From positions 1 to 8,416 of the forward strand of contig PWFY01000021.1 of the NCBI GenBank assembly GCA_003554235.1: DNA of 8,416 bases, in the 5' to 3' direction. Origin of the DNA: Candidatus Aenigmatarchaeota archaeon (GTDB lineage: Archaea > Aenigmatarchaeota > Aenigmatarchaeia > PWEA01). Numbering within the stretch: the stretch's first letter is position 1; each line of letters begins with the position of its first letter. This document shows, one piece after another, positions 1-5,947 of this stretch. The translations under genes were made by a program, and so were the position numbers. A model generated the notes under the pieces. That model made no database searches and had not been told where the DNA came from. It saw only the letters and a program-made list of their open reading frames with translations.

Positions 1-2387
1 AGGTTACAATAGAATACATAGAGGAACCGCAAACCATCACAGTTGCTGAATCGTATGGGTTCGAAGAAGGTGCGGAAGGAAGGGTGAGGTTCAACGGAGG
101 AAGCTGGCACACGGTTCAAGAAGGCTTTGACGACATAGTGAAGGAATATCACGAAGGTGAGGACGTGAAGATAGAGGCGGAAGGGACTGATGGTAGTAGA
201 TTCAAGTGGTGGAATCATGGACCATGTAATGGCCAGGGGTCCACATGTGAGTTTACAATGGGAGGTTCCGACGAAAAAACCTGGCTAGCCATAGAGCTGG
301 AGGAATATGATATCGACTGCAGTGTCGGGGATGGTGACGGATCGGTGACCGGGGACTGTGGTAGTGATGTTGTGAAACACGGTCACGACGCCACTGTTAA
401 TGCCGAACCTGACAGTGGATATGTATTCGATGAATGGTCAGGCCATGCCAGCGGCACAGACACTCAGCATACGTTTTATAATGTAGACGAAGATAAAGAA
501 GCCGTGGCAAACTTTCTCGAGGAGCCTAATTTTGAGGTATCTTTCCGGACAGGTCACTCCGACCACGACCCGGACGGGAGGGAGGAACAGGACGAGAGTT
601 CGGCCCGCGTAAGAGTTGAAAACACCGGAGAGGTGGAAGGTACTCAGGAAATTGTATGGAACCCTGGGTTCGGGACCGCCTCGAGAGATATTACAGTTGG
701 ACCAGGGGGCAGTAGCTCTACAACGCTTGAAGTCATGCCCGGAGTTGGAGATGCAGGAACATACACAGGCGAAGTGTCTTCAGAAGACGACTCTGAAACT
801 ACCGACGTCGAGATCAAACTGAAGGAATACAAGGTAAGCCTCAATGAAGACCCCAGTCATGGAGGATCAACAAGTGGTGAGGGCACATACGAGAGGGGAG
901 ATGACGTTACAATAGAAGCAGAACCAAAAGACGACTGGGTATTTGATACATGGTCTGGTGATATAGGCTCAGATGATAAGGAGTATACCTTTTCAATAGA
1001 CCAAGACATCACGGCGACCGCCAACTTCCTGAGAGAAGCAGAACTGGTGGTAGATATAATAGATACCAACTCGCCTGTCACCGAGGGTGATGTCCTTGAA
1101 GTCGATGTCGCTGTAGAAAACCTTGGCGACATATCCGACGACGACGAAGTAAGGTTACGCGACTTCGATGGTAACATAGTCGACACAGAGGATGTTTCTG
1201 TTAGCGGGAGAAGCACAGAAACCGAAACCCTGGTCTGGGATACGGATGTTGGAGACGGTGAAAGAACGGACAACATTGAAGTAGAGCTTGTAAAACATGG
1301 GGATACGGATACAGAAGAAGTCACCATAGAGTTCATAAAATACGAACTTGACTGGACCATCGAAGGTGGTGGCAGGATCCGGATAGACGGCGAGTGGCAC
1401 AGCGACAATAGTTCGGAATACTTTGATAGGACAACAAAACTGAGCCCAGAAGCCAGCCCTGATATAGGCTGGGTCTTTGATAGATGGACAGGCGACTATG
1501 ACGGCGACCCGGAGGAAAAGGAGGTGGAAGTGTACATGGACGAAGACAAAGAAATAACTGCATGGTTTGAACGAGATGATTTCGATCTCAAGATAAACGC
1601 CTCCGGAGAAGGTACTGAATCTGAGTATGGTCTAGGTACACATGAGGTTGAGTTCGAGCATGAGGTGGAGTTGATTGCAAACTCTAGTACCGGATGGAAG
1701 TTCGTCAACTGGACGGGTTACATTGATTCATATGACAAGGAGGTAGGTTTTGAAATGCCTGCAGAAAACATAGTAATGACTGCCAACTTCGAAAGAAGGG
1801 AGTATGATTTAACCGTACACATGGAACCCGATGACTGGCTTGGAACTGTGGATGGAGTTGTTGATGTAGACGGACATGAAGCCGAGTATGGTGATACCTT
1901 TACTTACAAGTTCGAAGAGGAGGTAAACATGGAGGCATATCCTGGATACGGTTGGGTTTTTGAGCAGTGGACCGGCGATGAGGTTAGTTCTGATGAAAGG
2001 GAAATAAGTTTTGGGATGCCCCACTACGACGTGGAACAAACGGCACATTTCAAAAGAGATAACTTTACTCTGGAGGTGGACGTGGAAGGCGATGGAAAGT
2101 TGGTAATCGACGGGGAACAAAAACAGGAAGGTGAAAAATACGTAGGTGAACACAAGTTCGAAGAAGTGGTTGACATAAATGCAATTCCTACAGGAGACGA
2201 AGATTTTGTAGGGTGGGTTGGGGATACCCGCACGATTGGCGACGATGAAGCGGCAGACACAGAAATCGAAGTATACTTGGAAGAAACCTCTATAACTGCA
2301 ATGTTCCTTAGGCTCTGTACGTATGAAATTAGAATCCTAGGCCCATACGGTACCTGGGATGAACAGACCATGAAACTGGTCTGTTGA
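1..2387 (+). CDS. Large acidic surface protein with InlB-type B-repeats and CARDB-like spacers (5' end outside window)
   Basis: The reading frame is open from position 3, so the GTG at 84 is not a real start; 794 residues are visible. At least seven units share the pattern of a GxG turn, an EAxP-like strand, then WxFxxWSGD or WTGD and a closing TANF or TAxF: about 3-296, 303-515, 825-1028, 1338-1568, 1581-1790, 1800-2051 and 2061-2309. This matches the divergent InlB/Listeria-Bacteroides repeat fold. Two segments without it (528-821 and 1038-1337) contain VRVENTGEVEG and VDVAVENLGDIS, typical of CARDB or Ig-like adhesion modules. Asp and Glu are very abundant. Such repeats are known in cell-surface and adhesive proteins, so an extracellular role is inferred; the signal peptide would lie upstream. 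The end is odd: after unit 7, CTYEIRILGPYGTWDEQ looks like the opening of an eighth unit, then a stop, with no visible membrane anchor or sorting signal. The stop directly touches the opposing tRNA-Leu gene. Confidence 0.85.
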   Translation, partial: VTIEYIEEPQTITVAESYGFEEGAEGRVRFNGGSWHTVQEGFDDIVKEYHEGEDVKIEAEGTDGSRFKWWNHGPCNGQGSTCEFTMGGSDEKTWLAIELEEYDIDCSVGDGDGSVTGDCGSDVVKHGHDATVNAEPDSGYVFDEWSGHASGTDTQHTFYNVDEDKEAVANFLEEPNFEVSFRTGHSDHDPDGREEQDESSARVRVENTGEVEGTQEIVWNPGFGTASRDITVGPGGSSSTTLEVMPGVGDAGTYTGEVSSEDDSETTDVEIKLKEYKVSLNEDPSHGGSTSGEGTYERGDDVTIEAEPKDDWVFDTWSGDIGSDDKEYTFSIDQDITATANFLREAELVVDIIDTNSPVTEGDVLEVDVAVENLGDISDDDEVRLRDFDGNIVDTEDVSVSGRSTETETLVWDTDVGDGERTDNIEVELVKHGDTDTEEVTIEFIKYELDWTIEGGGRIRIDGEWHSDNSSEYFDRTTKLSPEASPDIGWVFDRWTGDYDGDPEEKEVEVYMDEDKEITAWFERDDFDLKINASGEGTESEYGLGTHEVEFEHEVELIANSSTGWKFVNWTGYIDSYDKEVGFEMPAENIVMTANFERREYDLTVHMEPDDWLGTVDGVVDVDGHEAEYGDTFTYKFEEEVNMEAYPGYGWVFEQWTGDEVSSDEREISFGMPHYDVEQTAHFKRDNFTLEVDVEGDGKLVIDGEQKQEGEKYVGEHKFEEVVDINAIPTGDEDFVGWVGDTRTIGDDEAADTEIEVYLEETSITAMFLRLCTYEIRILGPYGTWDEQTMKLVC
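2362..2385. repeat. Perfect 9-bp inverted repeat over the stop codon, next to tRNA-Leu
   Basis: AACAGACCA (2362-2370) and TGGTCTGTT (2377-2385) are exact reverse complements around a six-base loop. The hairpin covers the last codons of the surface protein and the first base of its stop. On the minus strand it begins three bases after the tRNA-Leu discriminator, so it would form in the 3' trailer of the pre-tRNA. No T-run follows on the plus strand, so a terminator or processing role is only a possibility. Confidence 0.6.
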
Positions 2388-2534
2388 TGCGGGGGGCCGG
2401 ATTCGAACCGACGAAGGCACTAAGCCACCAGATTTCTCATCGGAAATAACAACTAGAAAACTATCCCCTCAAAACTCAAGGAAACTTGAGTCTGGCCCCT
2501 ATAGCCCTGTGTTTGACCGCTTGGGTACCCCCGC
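2388..2534 (-). tRNA. tRNA-Leu(CAA) with a 51-nt anticodon-loop intron
   Basis: The acceptor stem is GCGGGGG (2534-2528) with CCCCCGC, discriminator A at 2388, and no encoded CCA. The T arm is GTCGG-TTCGAAT-CCGGC. The anticodon stem is CCAGA/TCTGG with loop CTCAAG-A, giving anticodon CAA, which reads UUG. A long variable arm with a GGC/GCC stem supports class II tRNA-Leu. The D arm starts CCC-AAGCGGTCAAA as expected, but about 12 extra bases (CACAGGGCTATA) precede the expected closing GGGG, so the spliced RNA would be 96 nt rather than about 85. No good bulge-helix-bulge surrounds those bases, so I cannot call them a second intron. The gene is codirectional with and 23 nt below the stop of the 213-residue gene; no clear TATA box is seen, so read-through transcription is possible. 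Amino-acid identity is firm; full function of this copy is less certain because of the D arm. Confidence 0.85.
2434..2484 (-). other. tRNA-Leu intron at 37/38, canonical bulge-helix-bulge
   Basis: The splice motif can be built directly. The anticodon stem CCAGA/TCTGG is followed by a 4-bp helix of exon CTCA (2490-2487) with intron TGAG (2439-2436). The 5' bulge is AGT (2486-2484) and the 3' bulge AAA (2435-2433). Cutting after the second base of each bulge removes 2434-2484 and rejoins G37 to A38, giving a normal seven-base anticodon loop. The outer helix inside the intron is weak. This is the usual substrate of the archaeal tRNA splicing endonuclease. Confidence 0.85.
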
Positions 2535-2557
2535 AAAACAAGGTAAAAAGTGGAAGT

Positions 2558-3199
2558 TTACTCTAGTCTTTCCAGCTCGTCCCGTATGCTTCTGAGACTC
2601 TCCTCTAGCTCCCGTACATTTCTTCCAACTTCCGACTCGGGCTCCCTAACCGCTTCTTCTGTCCCCTCGGGCCTGATGAACTTGGAGTCCATGTTAACCA
2701 AGGTGTCTGCAAGTCCAGATATGCCTCTGGTAAGCTCGCTCATACCACTTCTCTTTACCTGATCAAGCTCGTTCATAAGCTCGATCAACATCTTCAAGTC
2801 TTCGAGAGAACCTCTTACAATTTCCAAGTCCTGGAGGATTTCCTCATACTTGTCGATTTTAACAAAAAGTGGAGCAAACTCACCTTCCTCGGAACCTCTA
2901 GCCGGTGGTCTCCTTGTAACTTCTGGGAGCTCTTCTCTACGACGCCTCTGTGAACTCTCCTCTCTGCGTAGTTCAGGCTCTGGTTCCTCTTCTCTCATCC
3001 TTATGGAAGGTTCTTCCAGTTCCCTGTCAATCCTGGTTTCACTGATCCCAGGATCCTGGTCTGGAGCCTCTTCCTCGGGAATAGGAGGTTTCGGGGGCTC
3101 AGGTAGTCGTGTATCGGGCTCGTTGCTTCTGCTTTCGACCTGTCTTTTAACTTCCTCTATTTCCTCTTTCTTCTTATCGTCACTTTTCCAAAAAGCCAT
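2558..3199 (-). CDS. Charged coiled-coil protein with disordered Pro/Glu/Arg linker, 213 aa, unknown function
   Basis: The start is placed at the ATG at 3199 (MAFWKSDDKKK) because the 20 upstream in-frame codons run through an A/T-rich TATA box (3229-3240), leaving a leader of only about 8 nt. Residues 1-22 are a charged helix. Residues 25-108 are rich in Pro, Glu and Arg and look disordered. Residues 109-180 form a compact helical block starting PLFVKIDKYEEIL and ending DSKFIRPEGTE. Residues 185-213 are a short coiled coil. No signal peptide or membrane segment is seen. The block with FVKIDKY reminds me of small uncharacterised proteins found across DPANN-type archaea; this is from memory and not a database match. 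The layout of charged head, linker and coiled coil suggests a scaffold or multimerising role, but no function can be assigned. It lies 60 nt below the 97-residue gene on the same strand and 23 nt above tRNA-Leu. Confidence 0.75.
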   Translation of the reverse strand: MAFWKSDDKKKEEIEEVKRQVESRSNEPDTRLPEPPKPPIPEEEAPDQDPGISETRIDRELEEPSIRMREEEPEPELRREESSQRRRREELPEVTRRPPARGSEEGEFAPLFVKIDKYEEILQDLEIVRGSLEDLKMLIELMNELDQVKRSGMSELTRGISGLADTLVNMDSKFIRPEGTEEAVREPESEVGRNVRELEESLRSIRDELERLE

Positions 3200-3228
3200 A
3201 ATAACCTGGATATGTTTAACCCTTCCCC

Positions 3229-3240
3229 ATTTAAATATTT
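3229..3240 (-). promoter_or_regulatory. TATA box of the 213-aa gene
   Basis: On the minus strand this reads AAATATTTAAAT, centred about 35 bases before the ATG at 3199. Archaeal initiation about 26 bases downstream of the centre would give a leader of about 8 nt. This fixes the choice of start. Confidence 0.55.
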
Positions 3241-3259
3241 TCTTATGTACTCCAGGCAA

Positions 3260-3553
3260 TCAACCGAAGATAGAGCCGAATCCTTCCTCTGCTTCCTTTT
3301 CCGCGGCTTCTATGGACTCCACAACCTTTTTCTTCTCCTCGTCCTCGAGCTCCTCTGCAAACTTGGATAGCTCTTCCCTGGCCTTTTCACAGGAATCCTC
3401 GGCACCTTCCAGGACTGTTAAAACGCCTTCCATTTCCAAGTCCAGGGCCTTGGCGTTCTTCTGGCTTATGGATAGCCTTGAAACGGGGTCCTCGTCGAGA
3501 ATGTTTTGGAGCTTTGACTTGTCGTCTTCATCGACTTTAAAAACCAACTTCAT
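3260..3553 (-). CDS. Small acidic alpha/beta protein, 97 aa, unknown function
   Basis: The ATG at 3553 (MKLVFKVDEDD) is chosen because a near-perfect Shine-Dalgarno GGAGGTG lies five bases upstream; the open frame extends further up but only across promoter-like sequence. Residues 1-60 look like a beta-alpha-beta unit (MKLVFKVDE, a helix, then LDLEMEGVLTVLEGAED), and residues 60-90 form a very charged helix. The protein ends in GFGSIFG. The pattern of a short strand, an SISQKNAKAL-like segment, an 'EG' loop, a long charged helix and a Gly-Phe-Gly tail seems to recur in small DPANN proteins, but I cannot name a family. There are no membrane segments and no catalytic motif. The stop is 60 nt before the start of the 213-residue gene, which has its own TATA box, so the two may be transcribed both together and separately. 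Confidence 0.75.
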   Translation of the reverse strand: MKLVFKVDEDDKSKLQNILDEDPVSRLSISQKNAKALDLEMEGVLTVLEGAEDSCEKAREELSKFAEELEDEEKKKVVESIEAAEKEAEEGFGSIFG

Positions 3554-3558
3554 GTAGA

Positions 3559-3565
3559 CACCTCC
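3559..3565 (-). promoter_or_regulatory. Strong Shine-Dalgarno of the 97-aa gene
   Basis: GGAGGTG on the minus strand, five bases before the ATG at 3553. It rules out the longer upstream reading. A TATA-like CTTTTAAG at 3598-3591 (minus) would give a leader of about 16 nt containing this site. Confidence 0.7.
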
Positions 3566-3674
3566 AACCCTTTCAATAAAGGCCCTTTTGCTTAAAAGTT
3601 TTTCGGAGATAAAGAAAAGCTCAAACAGCACAGATAAGTTTAGCAAAACGACAGCGTTTCACCCATAGACTGTT

Positions 3675-3887
3675 TTATTGCTCGTCTGGTAGTAATATTT
3701 CAACTGAATTTACGCTGTCCGGCAAACTCATCAAATATTCTCCCTCTTCCAAGATATCCTCGGAAAGTGTGATGTATGCTTTGTCGTTCTCAACTGCGTA
3801 GCAGTCTATGCCCTTCCTTGCGTAAGCCCTGAGATGTTCCCTGAGAGACATGCCAGAATGAACGGCCTCCGGATTCACCTCCTTCAT
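3675..3887 (-). CDS. Small acidic protein, 70 aa, unknown function
   Basis: The ATG at 3887 is preceded by GGGGGTG with an eight-base gap (3896-3902) and a TATA box TATTAAATA (3941-3933), which together support both the gene and its start. An internal ATG at residue 13 (MSLREHL) lacks a well-placed ribosome site. The predicted layout is a helix (SLREHLRAYARKGI), two or three strands (DCYAVENDKAYITLS) and a C-terminal strand (VNSVEILLPDE), a small compact alpha/beta domain. There is one cysteine and no membrane segment. I do not recognise it. It is the first of three leftward small genes, separated from the next by about 120 nt. Confidence 0.65.
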   Translation of the reverse strand: MKEVNPEAVHSGMSLREHLRAYARKGIDCYAVENDKAYITLSEDILEEGEYLMSLPDSVNSVEILLPDEQ

Positions 3888-3932
3888 TTCTTAAACACCC
3901 CCAATAACAGTAGACACCTGTTCAACGGTATC

Positions 3933-3941
3933 TATTTAATA
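3933..3941 (-). promoter_or_regulatory. TATA box of the 70-aa gene
   Basis: TATTAAATA on the minus strand, centred about 50 bases before the ATG at 3887. Initiation near 3911 would leave a leader of about 24 nt that holds the GGGGGTG ribosome site. Confidence 0.45.
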
Positions 3942-4012
3942 TTAGATCAAGTGGCTTAAATTTGTATCCCTCTAAAACTTCAGGAGAGTCGGAAAACACA
4001 CACCAGGAATGT

Positions 4013-4022
4013 TTTATATAAA
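4013..4022 (+). promoter_or_regulatory. Strong TATA box upstream of the 200-aa gene
   Basis: TTTATATAAA is a self-complementary, strong TATA match. Initiation about 26 bases on, near 4044, would give a leader of about 130 nt before the ATG at 4174, long for this window. It fits better with a short ORF starting at 4067. Between the leftward promoter near 3941 and this box I see no other feature. Confidence 0.55.
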
Positions 4023-4066
4023 TTTTAAAGCAGAGAAAAGACAATATCAAAGTATAAAGCGATTGT

Positions 4067-4177
4067 ATGAACTATAACAAACCTCTGCTGATTATACAAG
4101 GACCTCTCGCCGCAAGCCGTGGAATGTTTTCGAGTGTCTGTAATAAAATAAAGTACAGGGAACGGGAAAAAATATGA
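4067..4177 (+). CDS. Possible 36-codon leader ORF coupled to the next gene
   Basis: An ATG at 4067 opens a frame that ends at a TGA (4175-4177) overlapping the ATG of the 200-residue gene as ATGA, the arrangement used for translational coupling. The start lies about 23 nt after the expected transcription start from the TATA box at 4013-4022. Against it, there is no Shine-Dalgarno, the length is within chance expectation, and the peptide (MNYNKPLLIIQGPLAASRGM and on) matches nothing I know. It is offered as a candidate only. Confidence 0.25.
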   Translation: MNYNKPLLIIQGPLAASRGMFSSVCNKIKYREREKI

Positions 4178-4776
4178 AACAGATTCTGAAGGTTTCGGTT
4201 ATAATATTTTTCATAACGGGACTGTACTTAGTTGCTTTCACATTCATAGAACCTGCACCCCGTGAGATAGAGAGGGAACCTGGTATCTTAGTCAACAAAA
4301 CTCCTGAACAGGAAATGCTCGAGGAAACAAGGACAAAAAATATCGACGATTGGGAGATCACAAAAAGAGCCAGGTTTGAGATCACAGGCAGGGTGCTTAG
4401 TATCAATGAGTTCGATGATGAAATCTCAGAAATATCTCCATATGATTTTGCACTCGGTTGGGGACCCATGTCGGATACAAAAAACCTAGAGAACTTTAAA
4501 GTATACCACAGTGATAGAGTAGCCTACTGGAGGACACGAAGAATTCCTCTGCCTGAAAAAGAGGTTCAAAAACATTTCTCCAACACACACCTCGTGACAA
4601 ATGAAAGTCATTTTGTGGAGAAGATGGGGGAAGTTAGAGTAGGGAACATAGTGAAGCTGAAGGGATATCTGGTTGACGTCCAAAGATGGCGTGGCTGGAC
4701 TTGGGAAACTTCACTGAGAAGAGATGACAATGACTGTGAGATAATGTGGGTTGAAGAACTAAGAATAATAGATTAA
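4174..4776 (+). CDS. Membrane-anchored extracytoplasmic protein of a mainly bacterial uncharacterised family, 200 aa
   Basis: Residues 4-24 are one hydrophobic segment (uncleaved anchor or signal), followed by a polar linker and a soluble domain, probably outside the cell. The domain carries SPYDFALGWGPMSD (88-101), RVAYWRTRR (115-123), NTHLV (137-141), GNIVKLKGYLVDV (157-169), GWTWETSLRRDD (174-185) and CEIMWVEEL (188-196). This ordered set is what I recall from conserved hypothetical proteins of Proteobacteria and other bacteria, where the same GWGPMSD, LKGYLV and W-SSL-R-D blocks occur. Function is not known to me. In-frame stops at 4141 and 4144 and the only nearby ATG fix the start. It is flanked by a divergent small gene and a convergent membrane-protein gene (27-nt gap), so it stands alone. 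Acquisition from bacteria is plausible but not shown by the sequence alone. Confidence 0.8.
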   Translation: MKQILKVSVIIFFITGLYLVAFTFIEPAPREIEREPGILVNKTPEQEMLEETRTKNIDDWEITKRARFEITGRVLSINEFDDEISEISPYDFALGWGPMSDTKNLENFKVYHSDRVAYWRTRRIPLPEKEVQKHFSNTHLVTNESHFVEKMGEVRVGNIVKLKGYLVDVQRWRGWTWETSLRRDDNDCEIMWVEELRIID

Positions 4777-4803
4777 TACTCGCTCAACGGGCTGGAGGTT
4801 TGT

Positions 4804-5814
4804 TTAGTAGGAATAGCTTGCAGAACCAGATCTGGTAAACGCCGGCCTGGCTGGGATCAGCAGATACAAAAATATGGTACCATGTAAAACAGCCATCAAA
4901 CCTGAGAAAAACTCACTCTGCCAGACGTGGGCAATTGACCCCACGAGCCTGATAAAGCTGAAAAACAACGCCAATCTCCGGGCAGTGTTGTTCAGAGAAA
5001 AAAGCTCCACCACAATAAACAAAGAAATACCAGTCGCTATGAGAATCATTACAGCAGAGAAAATCATTCCAAAGGCAAACATGGGAACTGTAAATCCATA
5101 TGAAAACTGGGTTCCAAACCAAAGAAGTAAAAACAATGAAATAATGTTAACAAGGGTCTCAAAGCCGAAAAATCCACCACAGAACTTGATACCGAGGCGG
5201 CTATAACCCGTGGAACTTGTTGTTTTCGAACCGCCCTCAAAAAACAAAAGAAGACCTGTAAAAAGCACTATACCAGGCACTATGCTGGATATGACAAGAA
5301 GCCTTGTTCCACTGCCTGGTTCGGCCTCTTCTGCACTCAACGTGTCGATCTCCGAAGGTCCTTGAACACTGACCTTTGAATGGTCGATATAGCATTCCTG
5401 GGAGTCTCTGAAGCCGCCCGCATCCTCCGAAACCCTTATGCCGTCTATAGCATAACCTACATCAAAACTTTCCTCAAGTCTTTCCTTGCCCCTGCCCGGG
5501 GTATCATTAATTCTTTCCCAAGATTTGCCTCTATCGTCTGTCACTTCGAAAATCACTGTGCTTATACAGCCATCGAAGCTACCTGTAGTAAACTCTACGT
5601 CAAAGCTTTCAACATAATGTTCCTCTGAAAAAAGGTATGTATGTTGCTCGATGTAACAGCAACATTTTTCTTCCACGTTGTCCTCAGAGCATTCAAGAAT
5701 CGCCACGTCTCCATCGGTTCTCGTCGCCGAGACACCTGCACCTATAACTAAAAGGGAAAATAAAAAGACCAGGGAGACCCCAATGAAACTCTTCGATGGT
5801 ATATAGTAGTCCAT
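4804..5814 (-). CDS. Signal-peptide membrane protein with Cys-rich outer domain and C-terminal helices, 336 aa
   Basis: The ATG at 5814 gives MDYYIPSK, a hydrophobic core (residues 9-28) and a VSA cleavage-like site at 28-30, a good signal peptide; a TTG at 5835 would add seven residues. Residues 31-165 form a beta-rich domain with Cys 42, a CCC run at 51-53, Cys 83 and Cys 141, likely disulfide partners or a metal site. SFDVEFTTGSF and a second similar strand set suggest a jelly-roll-like exterior domain. Residues 166-336 hold about five membrane segments (about 172-192, 219-237, 243-272, 281-298, 302-320). Cys 212 lies just before the second. The protein ends in a short Ser/Tyr/Arg tail. 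No enzymatic motif or transporter signature is visible and I do not recognise the family. A sensor or surface-structure role is conceivable but not supported. It is convergent with the 200-residue gene and below tRNA-Thr on the same strand. Confidence 0.8.
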   Translation of the reverse strand: MDYYIPSKSFIGVSLVFLFSLLVIGAGVSATRTDGDVAILECSEDNVEEKCCCYIEQHTYLFSEEHYVESFDVEFTTGSFDGCISTVIFEVTDDRGKSWERINDTPGRGKERLEESFDVGYAIDGIRVSEDAGGFRDSQECYIDHSKVSVQGPSEIDTLSAEEAEPGSGTRLLVISSIVPGIVLFTGLLLFFEGGSKTTSSTGYSRLGIKFCGGFFGFETLVNIISLFLLLWFGTQFSYGFTVPMFAFGMIFSAVMILIATGISLFIVVELFSLNNTARRLALFFSFIRLVGSIAHVWQSEFFSGLMAVLHGTIFLYLLIPARPAFTRSGSASYSY

Positions 5815-5860
5815 TGTACCACGTTCAAAGGCCAAGGCACGAATATACGGCCAGCCACCT

Positions 5861-5890
5861 CTTTATAGAACTAGTCCAGGATTTAAATAA
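5861..5890 (-). promoter_or_regulatory. Candidate TATA boxes of the 336-aa gene
   Basis: Two elements lie in the gap below tRNA-Thr: TTATTTAAAT (5890-5881, minus) would give a leader of about 45 nt, and CTATAAAG (5868-5861) a leader of about 24 nt to the ATG at 5814, or almost none to the TTG at 5835. I cannot choose between them. Apart from these, 5836-5947 shows nothing. Confidence 0.4.
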
Positions 5891-5947
5891 CTACATAATT
5901 TGACACAAACCAAGAGAAAGAGCTACAAGCCTTTGTTAAATGAAAAT

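Noticed and set aside
857..1408. Long open frame on the minus strand inside the surface-protein gene
   Set aside because: It is Ser/Thr/Val-rich mirror translation of an acidic plus-strand gene and lacks any motif; the plus frame shows clear domain repeats.
2505..2516. Second, 12-nt intron in tRNA-Leu
   Set aside because: No central 4-bp helix with two three-base bulges could be built around CACAGGGCTATA in either register.
2850..3557. Ser-rich plus-strand open frame opposite the 213-aa and 97-aa genes
   Set aside because: Polyserine runs reflect antisense of Glu/Arg-rich coding; it crosses two promoters and has no ribosome site.
3554..3919. GTAGACACCT repeated at 3554-3563 and 3910-3919
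   Set aside because: Two copies of a 10-mer at different positions relative to their genes, one being mostly ribosome-site sequence; probably chance.
4060..4095. Possible C/D box guide RNA (GTATGAA and CTGA)
   Set aside because: The C box has mismatches and no C'/D' pair or second D box is found at normal spacing.
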